A stretch of DNA of 64,000 nt. It comes from Bimuria novae-zelandiae CBS 107.79. Taxonomy: Eukaryota; Ascomycota; Dothideomycetes; Pleosporales; Didymosphaeriaceae. Below the pieces are notes generated by a model. The model had not been told where the DNA came from. It made no database searches and worked only from the letters and a program-made list of their open reading frames with translations. Made by a program: the position numbers and the translations under genes. The DNA is taken from the NCBI GenBank assembly GCA_010015655.1, contig ML976764.1, positions 161,374 to 225,373 on the forward strand, given 5' to 3'. How positions within the stretch are numbered: the first letter of the stretch is position 1; every line of letters begins with the position of its first letter. This document shows positions 54,480-64,000 of the stretch, in pieces.

Positions 54480-55347
54480 ACTCAAATGCACGCGCAACAC
54501 CAACACACGCTATCTTTAACACCCGACAACTCTACTAATATAGATCTAGTTAAGACTGCGATTAGTGCTATTAAATTACTAAGATCTAAAGAAAAATTTA
54601 CGTATATAGAATTAGTATATTAGTATAGCGTTAAGTAATCTATATTAAGTAGAAGGCATTAGGCTAAAACCTAGTCTTATAACGTACATGCATAGCGAGT
54701 GGCCGGGCATAGCGAGTGGCCGGGCATAGCGAGTGGCCGGGCATAGCGAGTGGCCGGGCATAGCGAGTGGCCAAAATTCTAAGACCCTATTAAAACGTTC
54801 TATTAGCTATAGTACAACGCGATATCTTAACAACGTAATAAACTACTTAAATTAAACAAGGATTAATTATGACTTACGCTTTAAGCTATTAAAAGAGATA
54901 TACTACTTTTAATTTTACGCGTTATAGTAGTCTCTAGCGTTACTAAAAAAATACTATAATAAAGATGCGCTAGAACTATCTTTCAACGTAATTATATGTC
55001 TAACTTAATAAAACTTACTATAAAAAAGGAGCAAGTATTTATGCAGTATATACTTAATTTAAATATATAAGAATTCTTACCTTAGCTTACTACTATAAAA
55101 GATATAGCTAATTCTTTACTAGCTATACGCTATAATAAGTTAGTTAGTTAAAAGTAGTTTTATTACTTTATTAAGCACTAGCTAGAGCTCTAAGTTTAAT
55201 TTAATTAAAATTATAATTATAAGAACGGCCCCTATAAGGATGTTAAAGTTATATAGGGCTAGTTCTAGCTTATAAAAAATACTGAAGCTAAGTATAGTAT
55301 CCTAGATAAAGATACTTATAACTTTAATAAAACTAGCTTTATGATAG
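54480..55347 (+). mobile_element. left part of pogo-type element E4, cut by the copia insertion
   Basis: Begins directly after the TA at 54478-54479 with a new end sequence (ACTCAAATGCACGCGCAACA). The degraded transposase starts near 54538 (DLVKTAISAIKLLRSKEK) and reaches YNFNKTSFMI at 55340, the motif before the second catalytic Asp. There the copia LTR starts. The right part is presumably beyond the window. It contains the 17-bp minisatellite described separately. Confidence 0.65.
54690..54772. repeat. 17-bp minisatellite, about 4.9 copies
   Basis: Four perfect copies of GCATAGCGAGTGGCCGG plus 15 bases of a fifth. GC-rich and identical, within otherwise TA-rich mutated E4 sequence. Confidence 0.92.
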
Positions 55348-55869
55348 TGTTATAAGGGGTTTTTCGTACCTAAGCCTGATCCGGGCTAGAGGAGGATAGG
55401 TCAAGAGTAATATATCTTATAGATATATTTAGCAGTTAAAAGCTTAAAATAATAATACCAAAGTATGCAAATAAACAAATTTTATAATAAACTATAAAAT
55501 AACTAACTAGGAGATTTACTAATCTATTATAAGAAATATACTTATAGTGTATTAAGTTAACTATAAGGAGCAGGAAGGATATAGGAAAACTATTATACTA
55601 TATACTAGTCTTCCTAGCCCTTACTATTGTTTAATTATTCCTTCCTTATCTCTATTGCCTCCGCTAGAGACGTTAAAGACAGGACTATCTTTGCTAAGCC
55701 TATTAGAGTCCCTATCTCTGCTAAGCCTATCAGGTGTAAGTTACGTGACTACTAACCTTAGCTACCTCGCGCCTTACTATGCGCCTATCGTATTATAATA
55801 TTACTAGTAATTACCCTTATCGCGTTATTACCTAGTAATTTTGTTTCTAAATTACCTAATATTATAACA
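55348..55869 (-). repeat. 3' LTR of the copia element
   Basis: 522 bp, TG...CA on the plus strand as TGTTATAAGG ... TATAACA. Flanked on the right by the polypurine tract of the minus-strand element. Confidence 0.75.
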
Positions 55870-58109
55870 CTATCCCCTTTCTTTAAGTTATTATGGTATA
55901 GGCGCGTATGTCCTTATTCCTATAAAAGTACGTCTCCCTATATCTTAAGGCAGGTCGTGGCCTCGTCTTAATTTTCCTCGCCTTACTAACTATACCTAAA
56001 GATTAGATTCTTTATTTTACTAAAGCTTATCGTGAGCGTGTCACCTAGATCCTAAATACTAGTCTAAAAGTACTAGTTCCCTATAATTACTACTAAAAAG
56101 AGGGACTAAAATACGTAATTAAGTTATTAATAAGTTATTATGCCTTTTATATCCGCGCAAAGGCTTGCTATAGTCTAGTTTTAACTAATATAAAGTGGCG
56201 TAAATCGTGCGAGAAATAGCGTTAACTTTAATAAAAGATATTAAAGCTTAAAAAGCATCTAGCTACTTGCAAGCGTAAGCTCTTTAATTAAAAAAAAGTG
56301 TTATTATATTCTAGAAAGTATAGTAGTAATAGTTAAGCTAAAAAAGTTTCAGCGTATTATAAGGGTTTCTAATTTATTATTAGCGCCTTTAGCTAGTATA
56401 GGTATTACTACTATCCTTAAGGTTTCGCTATCTAAACCCGTATCTAATTTATGCTAATTATAAGCTTTTTTTTTAATTTCTTTAATCCTTTTTTATCTTT
56501 TAATTTTTCTTCCTTTATAAATTTACTAGTCCTTAATCCTTTCCCTATAGATTTTGCTAGTAGTAGTCCTCTACTAGTCTTATATAGTTTATAAGGTTTT
56601 CTTTAAGTTCTTAGGTATTATATTGTTCTAGCTATCCTTTCTATTTAACTAGACACTTAGGCTAATCTTAAATTATTTTTAAGTCCCTAATTTTCTTAAT
56701 CTTTTATTTATTATCTTCTAAGTTTAATTAGAGCTTAACTAGAGCGTCTAGGGGTTCTAGTTCTAAAAATAACTTATAAAATATAGGATATATTTTTATA
56801 CTTAGTAGTAAAAGTAACTTAGTGTCAGATTAAAAGGTAATCTTAATAAGATGGAATAATTGTTAACTAATCTAAGGTTATTATCTCTTGTCTAAGTATC
56901 TAAGAGGTAAGACACCTCTATATCCTTTGCTTTATTATAGAATGCAAGGGTGGAAGCTACCTTAAGTAAGGGTAAAATGCGTCTCTAGTAAGGGTATAGG
57001 TACGCTAGCCACCTTACTAAAATAAAGGGACTATGTAATTAGATACACCCCCTTAGCTTAGGCTTATCCTTAAGCTAGAAACTATATATTAGTAATCTAA
57101 CACTATTATCTTTTATAGTTTAATTTTAAAAGCTTCTATCCTCTACTCTAGCTTAAGCAGGTTAACCTCTTTATTTATAATTTTATCCTTAATTTCTGCA
57201 AGTCCTAATTTATCTAGAAACTTACTCTACTTATTAGCTAGCAGGGCCTTTATAAGCCTATTTATAATTATGTCCTCCGAGCGTTAATAGTCTATCTTAA
57301 TTATCCCTAATACGACCTTTTATCTTAGCTAATAACTATAAATATCTATATAGTAGAGCTTAGTCTATAGTTTAGCAATTTTTTTTAGTAATAAGTTAAA
57401 TTATTTACTCATTATTATAATTAATTGTAATAAGGGAATTATTAAGGTTAAGCTTTAGCTCCTTTAATAATTGTAAGGTAAATAAAGCCTCCTTAGCAAC
57501 CTGTAAAAGAGCTAGTAATTTAGCCTTTATAGTTAATATAGTAACTATATCTTACTTGTTTGCTTTTTAGGCAATTAGCCTACTAAATAACTTAATAATA
57601 TATCCTTATAAGCTCTTACGGTTAAGCGTATTATTAGTAAAAGATATATTACTTGCTACTTCTAAAGTATCTATACCCCTAAGCTAAAGACCTAGTAATT
57701 TAGTATTAGTAAGATAGAAGAAAACTTAGTTAGCAGCTACTTAGTGCTCTTTACTTAGGTTTATTAAGAATTATAATAGTTAAGAACTTATAAAAGTAAT
57801 ATTTAGTTACGTAGTTACTATAGCGTAGAGGATTAATCTTATTTTTTACTAATATTAGTTAACTTTAGCCTTACTAGCGAGTCTAGTTGAAGGAAGTAGT
57901 TTAACTACTACTATAAGTATTTTATATTATATTTTATGTTTCTTAATAAGGCGCAAGATTTTATTAATATATAAAGCTTATAAAAGCTAAATCTTTCTAT
58001 TTAGGTAGTCTCTAATAATTTCGACCCCTAGAAACCACTGTAGTTCATTACCACTAGTAAGTGTGAATTTAGTACTTATTTTTATTAGAGTAGCTTTAGT
58101 AGCTTACTT

Positions 58110-58410
58110 TTATAACTTATCGTACGCAATAATAAGGTTATCCATATAAAAGAAGATGATAATACCATCCTTAATAAGATAGCATGGCTCGTGGGGCACT
58201 GTTTGGAAACCCATATCACGGAGCGTTGATGTAAACTCTTTCTGCCAGAGCAGTGGAGATATGCGCAGTCCGTAGAGTGCTTTGTGTAGTTGGAGGACTG
58301 TGCCTGCTCGCGAGTAACCGCGGGTCATCCTCATGTAGATTTCTCTGTCCAGCTTTGCGTGGACAAAAGCATTGGTAACGTCGTGTTAAATAAGCTCTAG
58401 GTCGAACCAA
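58110..58410 (-). pseudogene. reverse-transcriptase fragment of the copia element, not RIP-mutated
   Basis: An island of normal GC content with a clean frame (QLHKALYGLRISPLLWQKEF and following) embedded in TA-rich copia DNA. The catalytic YVDD is altered to YMDN, so the active site is lost. Ends are where the stops return. Confidence 0.75.
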
Positions 58411-61400
58411 GCTGTAATTACTATAAGTATATAAAATAATTGTCCTGCTAGCGTTGCTGCGTAGGTATCTTGTAAGGTAAAGTGCTACTATTAATTGCTA
58501 TATACTACTAATCTTACCTTACACTTTTGTAATTAATAGTGCTTATTAAACTTATAGGTATATACCTATATATAATTAAGGATTTAATAACCTGCTACTT
58601 TTACTAGAGTAATAATAACTTTACTCTAAAACTTTATTTCTTTATAATTTTAAAGATAGGATCGCTTAGCCTCCTTCTATATATTATAGAGAGGGTAATC
58701 CTTAAGCATTTTTTAGTATATAGGTGCTTTTAGCAGCACGCTCTAATATAGCTTCTTACTTACTATAATTATTTATTAAGGTTACGCCTTATTAAGAGCC
58801 TTGCTATTATATTTACCACTACTACTAGCTTTAGTGCTTGCTATAAAGGCTATGGCCTACGGGCTTATTTATAATTGCCCTATTTACACTACTAAGAATA
58901 AGAGCTAATTATCTCTTACTATTAATTATACAAGGAGTATAACTAGTAGTAGCGTTAATAAAAGTATTAAGTAATTATAGTTAGCCTTTTAGTTTTGCTT
59001 ATACTTTAGAGCTCTTTTAACCTCTCCCTTTAGCATCTTAGTAATTATCTTATCTTTATAGAAGGATTCCGTAACTTAATCCTATTAAAATAAGGGAGGT
59101 AGTTTTATTAATTATACCTAGGCTACTATCTCCTTTAGTATATTATATATAAAGTTATCTATTAGGTCTTCTATTTTGCCTAAAAATACTATATTTTTAT
59201 TAAAAATAACGTTATAAGTGCTTATTATCTTCGCGAGGGATAGAATCTAGATCCTCTAAATATTAGTTAATTAGTAACTAATAAGGTATCTAATCCAGGC
59301 TTTTAAATCTAGCCTTTATAGTTTATCCTTACCGTGTTTTATATCGTCTATTATCGCGAACGCTTTATAGCTATATATCTTTAAGTAAGCTTAATTAGGC
59401 TTCTTTAGTTAAGTAACAACGCTATTTTAAAAGGCTACTATTATAAAGAACACTTTATATAGTAATTATTATTAATTAGCGTAGTTTAGTATTTAGTTAT
59501 AGAAGTATATAGCCGCTTAATTAATTTTAGGCTATATTTACTAAGGTAAATTTAAATTAAGACGTATTACGCAAACTTTCTCCTTAATTATACCTTTTAA
59601 GTATTTAGCTCCTTTATTTTATACTTAGGTATTAGGTGCTAAGGGCTTAATCTTAATATCTTGCGCTAAGCACTACTTCTTAATATTTACCTTATTAGAG
59701 AAGATCTTGTTATTAGATTTAATAACTTTTACTATAACATTAAATTATACTTTTATAAATTTTACGAAAGTGCTTAGTAGTTTAATAATTAAGTATACTA
59801 GTTAGTTATCCTTAAAATAGAAGTTCTATACAAAGCTAGAGAATTAATTAGTAATTAGTATTTAGCTCTTTTCTCCTATTAAGCTATCTACTTCGTAGTT
59901 ATAAAAATTAATTATAACGTCTTTACTGAAGCCTTTAGTTAGCTCCCTAGCTTGCTAGCGTATTTACTGTTTTAGTTTTACTTTTCTATAAGCGTTATAC
60001 TTAATAGTAGGGAGGCCTTTAATCCTTACCCCCTTAAATTACTACATAAAGTGTTTAAGAGCCTAAGGGCCTAGATAGCTTAATTATTAGTGCTAGGTTA
60101 ATATATCTACCTTTTATAGTCTTTGTTTAGTGCGTGTATTAGTCTTGTAGGTAGCATGCGTAGCTTTAGTATAAGTACCACCTACTAGTCTTTTCCTATG
60201 TTCTAATACCTACTATCCATGTAGCTCTTAAAGTTCTACTAGTATAATATTATCTTTTTTTTTTAGAGTTGTTAGATCTTCTCGTATATCCTACTAAAGG
60301 CCTTACCTTCGGAGTAATTAGAATAATACTAGATTACAGAGTAGATCTAAGTAATAGGTAATATTATCTAGCCTAATTATTTAATTACCTCTTATACTTT
60401 ATAGTCTAAGATAGACGCTTTTATATCCTTTTATCTATACTTGTGCGTTACCCGCCTATATAAAGTCTCTTAGTAACGGTGTCCTGAGAGAGACGAAGTA
60501 ATTAATATTATTAAAAATATAGTAAGTAGTGTCCAAATTAAGTATAGCTAAGTATCGTAATAGATACGTATTTAGGTTAGTGTGGAAGGATGCGGCATTA
60601 AAGCTTACTAGAATTTTAGTAATTTAGTGTCTATCTAGTTACTTATTATTAGCCTTAGTAATTCGAGTTAGAGTGGAAGTATATAATTATTTTAATATAG
60701 GGTTTTATAATCTAGCCCTAAGATTTTATAATTTAGATCTTTTAACTACCCTTAGGCTTTTTTAAAGCTCTAAGTTATTTTCTAGCCTATATCTTATTAG
60801 AGTAGCTATTCTAGATTTTAGCCTAAACTAATCTAGCTACTTTTTTAGGAAAGCGTAGAAGTAGTCTTATAATATATAGCGTTATTTATAAGTAGGGCAC
60901 TTAAGACTACTAGCTATTATTAGCTTATTATCTATAATCGCGAACCGCTTAGCTCTAGTACGTTAACTATTATTTTATTATTTATAATTCTAAGGTCTTC
61001 CCTAACTTTTAAATAATACTACTTTATCTATAAGAGAGGCGTCCCTATCTATAGCCTAGATAGATTTACTACTATTAGCAAGAGATAAACCTGTAGTAGT
61101 AAAAGCGCCCTTTTATTTACCCTTAATTAGGTGCTGCAGGATTATATAGTCTTAGAAAAGTTTTATTATATACTTTTATAAGATAGCTATATCCTTACTT
61201 TTATATTGCTAAAAGGTTATTACTTATATAGGTGTAATATAAATAACTGCCTTTATAAAGTCTTCTTTAACTAAGTCTAGCCTTTAAAGCTCTGCAACGC
61301 GATTAGTCTTTACTTTTATAGCTATATAATTATACTTAGATAGCTATATAGCTTATAATCTAGCTATTCTTATTAGCTTAAGAGCCTCTTAGTATTGTGC

Positions 61401-61437
61401 CCTTACTCGTCAATATTTATCTTAATAGTTAACCCTA

Positions 61438-63284
61438 ACGTGGTTCACCACCGAGCGGGCCAACCCCACCGAGCGGGCCAACTTTGCTAAATGCAGCCCA
61501 CCTCTAGCTTATACTATAATGCCATCATAACATAACGCGCAATAACCTTATACTAAAAGCGTACTATAGCTTACTATCTAAGCTATAATTAAAGATCGCG
61601 ATAAGAGTAAAAGACGCGTTATTATAGCCTTTAGCGTGCCTTAAATAATAATATAATAATAACGCTAAGGAGCCCTCTCTTAACGCAATCGCGAGCCTAA
61701 CTTAAAGAAGCTAACTAAGCTAGAGGAGGAGGCTCTAGTCCGACGTATACTTAAGCTTAACTAGCGAGGAATAGGTGCAACAAGAGATATAGTCTAAGAT
61801 ATAGCTAATAATCTACTTACTAAGCGTGGTAGATAGCCTATTAGTAAGTACTAGATAGACAGGCTTAAGACGCGTACGCTAGAAATTAAGCTTTAAAAGA
61901 GCTATCTATATAATTGTTAGCAAGCCTTAAACGAAAATTTACGTATTATAACGCCCTAGTTTAAGCTAGTTACTAATACTAAGACTAAGTACGGTATCGC
62001 TGATAACGACACGTACAACTTCGACGAAACAGGCTTTATAATAGGGGTAATATAGGGTTAGATAGTCTTTACAGGCTCTAAGAAGCGAAGCAACCTAAAG
62101 AAGATTTAACCTAGTAACTATAGGTAGATTACTAATATCTAGGGTGTTAGCGCTAAAGGCTAGGCTCTGCTACCCTTTCTTATCTTCCCTAGCAAGATTC
62201 TAATTACGTCCTAGTTCTATAATCTACCCCGAGACTAGGTTATTAAAGTTAGTCCTAATAGCTAGACGTTAAACAAGCTTAGCCTTGCCTAGCTAAGGCA
62301 CTTTAATACTTATACTAAGGCGCGTAGTTTAGGTGCACACTAGCTACTAATTATAAATAGTTACGAGAGCCACTGCTCACACGAATTCTATAAATACTAT
62401 AAGGAATAAAAGATTATTATTTTTTATATACCTCTACACTTATCACACCTCTTGTAGCCACTTAATGTGGGTTATTTTTCGCCTTTAAAGCGGGCGTATA
62501 GTAATAAGATTAGTAGCTTAGCATAGTATAGCACTAAGCAGATTAAGAAGAAGGTCTTTTTACTAGCCTTTAAAGTAGCTTTTAAGAAGGTAATAATAAA
62601 GGCAAACATCTGCGCAGGCTTTAGAGGCGCTAGATTAATCCTACACGACCTAGAGGCGGTGTTATTAAGACTTAATGTAGTTCTTTATACGCCAACTCCA
62701 CCTAACGCAGAGGACACCCTATAGGAATTAAAAATACTAAGTAACCTCCGCAAAATAGAGGCTTAGTTAACGCTAGTTTGTAAGCGTGTATAGAAGCATA
62801 GAGATTTACTAGTTTCTTTACTTCTTAGACCTATTAAGTAGCTTAACAAAGGTGTTGCATTAATAGGGTATAAAATAGTGTTAATACGACAGAAAATAGC
62901 AGGGCTTTACAAGATAGTAGAGATAGTAATAAAAGTAAAAAGTTAAAAGAGGAAGTATATTCAGGCAGCTAAGACACTTATAATAAGAGAGGTAGTTAAT
63001 TTAATAGCTAAAAAGGATAGTAGTGGGCAAAAGGAGGGTAAAGAGTCTGCAAAGAGGGTGCGTGGGCAGAGGCGCTGCGGACGTTGCGGCGAAGCTGGCC
63101 ACAACGCTCGCACCTGCGCAGCAGAAATTATAGATGCATCTAATAGTAATAAGTCTGAATAGTATTTCTATGTTCTGCAAATTATAGTAAATTGTAGTGG
63201 TGTTGTAGGAGGCGCTTCGCAATAGACTGACTTTTAAAAAGTGGCCCGCTCGGTGGGGTTGGCCCGCTCGGTGGTGAACCACGT
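61438..63284 (+). mobile_element. pogo-type DNA transposon E5 inserted in the copia element
   Basis: Terminal inverted repeats of about 44 bp (61438 onward, ACGTGGTTCACCACCGAGCG; right end the reverse complement) carry an internal duplication of CACCGAGCGGGCCAAC. TA flanks at 61436-61437 and 63285-63286. The transposase is on the plus strand with many RIP-type stops. Size is 1.85 kb. Confidence 0.88.
61519..63228 (+). pseudogene. transposase of E5 with a C-terminal zinc knuckle
   Basis: The frame is readable from ATG 61519 through LTKLEEEALVRRILKLN, DTYNFDETGFIIGVI (first catalytic region) and HLSHLL*PLNVGYF to a Lys-rich end. In the last 100 codons a CCHC zinc knuckle (RRCGRCGEAGHNARTCAA, about 63055-63120) is intact and GC-rich. 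Many TAG/TAA codons interrupt the rest. The knuckle may bind DNA or RNA in active relatives. Confidence 0.78.
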
Positions 63285-63620
63285 TAACTATAATTATAAA
63301 GTTATTAATTTATTACTTTCGTGTTGCTTTAAGGATATAGTAATTATTCTGCAGGTATATAGAGATTGTTAATTAAAGAAAGGTAACTACTTTATTAAGG
63401 TCTACCTTTTCTTCTTAGTAGGCTTAATCCATCATCTTATAGGTCTCGAGCTATCCTTTGTAGTAGTTAATATCGTCCTTGTATGCTTTCACACCCGCTA
63501 GTAATAGATGCGATAGTAATATTAGTGCACTATTTAGGTTCGCAGTTATATAGACGGCGTTTAGCTAGTAGTTACTTATTAATAGAGGCACTACAAAGGG
63601 TAAGCTCAAGAAGCCTGTTA

Positions 63621-64000
63621 CTCACGTGATGCAGGGATTCTTGCAGGGGTTGCAACACCAAAACTTCGGCATCTTGATCGCATCAAATTTCATCAAAAAT
63701 ACGCCCAAATAAGGCCTTTTGAGATAATCTGGCTATGCTGTGAAGTTGTTCTGGCCACCTGCTTGCTCACATTGGTGTGCAATATGGTAAAAGTACGTAG
63801 GATGAAGCTTCTCGGCCATGTACTGCCTCATCTCCTCATCGTGCTGCCATATATCTTGTACGTACTTTTCGGCTGCCTTCTTAGCCTCTTTAGAACTAGA
63901 GTGGCAGTCGTAACTCTCTAGATAACCTTCAAGTCGCCCAAAACAGCGCTCAATTGGGTGTAAATCGGGTGAATTTGGAGGTTGAGGAGCGAACTTGATT
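63621..64000 (-). mobile_element. right-truncated Tc1/mariner-type element at the window end
   Basis: Starts after TA (63619-63620) with CTCACGTGATGCAGGG. It continues with normal, non-RIP composition to the window end, and the other end is outside. It replaces the expected 5' LTR/gag junction of the copia element. The element is inferred from the transposase at 63733-64000. Confidence 0.6.
63733..64000 (-). CDS. Tc1/mariner-type DDE transposase, C-terminal part (partial)
   Basis: Reading from 64000 down to a TAG at 63735-63733 there are 88 codons with no interruption. The start FAPQPPNSPDLHPIERCFGR has the DDE_3 hallmark SPDLxPIE, with the last catalytic Glu. It continues through DIWQHDEEMRQYMAEKLHPT to GGQNNFTA. 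The N-terminal part with the first two catalytic Asp residues lies beyond the window. Because the frame is clean and the DNA is not TA-rich, this copy may be young and active, or may be protected from RIP by low copy number; neither is proved. Confidence 0.85.
   Translation of the reverse strand, partial: IKFAPQPPNSPDLHPIERCFGRLEGYLESYDCHSSSKEAKKAAEKYVQDIWQHDEEMRQYMAEKLHPTYFYHIAHQCEQAGGQNNFTA

Larger units (their letters stand above)
55348..63618 (-). mobile_element. Ty1/copia retrotransposon, minus strand, interrupted by E5 and cut at its 5' end
   Basis: The 3' LTR is at 55348-55869, preceded on the minus strand by a purine tract (AAAGAAAGGGGATAG). The pol region lies between 55900 and 61400, with reverse transcriptase at 58410-58110 readable as AFVHAKLDREIYMRMTRGYS, LHKALYGLRISPLLWQKEF and FFYMDNLIIAY (expected YVDD). 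A degraded zinc-knuckle-like CPTYK*RY lies near 60910. The gag-type start of the polyprotein (LLAGVKAYKDDINYYKG, LETYKMMD) is at 63290-63600, on the far side of E5. The 5' LTR is not visible: the DNA is replaced by a Tc1-type element at 63621. All frames are RIP-damaged except about 58150-58390. Confidence 0.82.

Noticed and set aside
61425..61440. Telomere-like TAACCCTAAC
   Set aside because: A single unit next to a transposon end, not an array.

Overview
This looks like chromosomal DNA of a filamentous ascomycete (Pezizomycotina; Dothideomycetes is my guess, not proven). The genes carry short introns of about 45-140 bp with TACTAAC/CTAAC-type branch points. The families are fungal: a Ras1 GTPase with a CVVM tail, a Clr2-domain silencing protein, Lea1/U2A', glia maturation factor, a GH32 enzyme and an M28 aminopeptidase. 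The transposons are saturated with C-to-T changes (CpA to TpA, so TGG to TAG and CAG/CAA to TAG/TAA), the usual mark of repeat-induced point mutation (RIP).

Positions 1-1275 hold a RIP-degenerate relic of an unidentified protein. Positions 1.7-39.5 kb form a gene-bearing segment. In order these are: a broken gene (1758-2031, -); a secreted M28 aminopeptidase (3321-4906, -); a secreted choice-of-anchor-B / regulatory P-like protein (5753-7373, -); a HAD phosphatase (8745-9546, -); a small LPMO-like secreted protein (10910-11470, +); a broken F-box/2EXR-like gene (11715-12444, -); a FAD oxidoreductase (12629-14137, -); a Clr2-domain protein (15283-17293, -) divergent from a SNF2-PHD remodeller (17771-21620, +); a GH32 enzyme (22499-24379, -) divergent from LEA1 (24857-25803, +); a HET-domain relic (26779-27641, +); a tRNA-Cys half (29865-29901); Ras1 (30778-31598, -); a molybdopterin-binding-domain protein (32744-33898, -) divergent from glia maturation factor (34134-34763, +); and two convergent broken genes (36456-38049, +; 38140-38850, -) next to the transposon block.

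From 39.59 kb to the window end the DNA is a nested transposon stack. A pogo/Fot1-type element (E1, 39590-48258) is split by a Ty3/gypsy chromovirus-type retrotransposon (39973-46507, target duplication GCGTT). E1 is followed with single shared TA dinucleotides by pogo elements E2 (48261-50371), E3 (50374-54477) and the left part of E4 (from 54480). E3 is interrupted by a Tc1-type element (50759-52744), which itself carries a solo copia LTR (51641-52074). E4 is interrupted by a minus-strand Ty1/copia element (from 55348), which is interrupted by pogo element E5 (61438-63284) and abuts a Tc1-type element with an intact reading frame running off the window (63733-64000, -).

Most protein-coding genes are ordinary housekeeping or secretory genes. 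The points worth a second look are the transposon architecture with its islands that escaped RIP, RIP-like stops in single-copy genes, the divergent Clr2/SNF2-PHD pair, a tRNA half flanked by direct repeats, and unusual small exons. I did not find a convincing new biological system; the transposon stack and the chromatin gene pair are the best candidates for follow-up.
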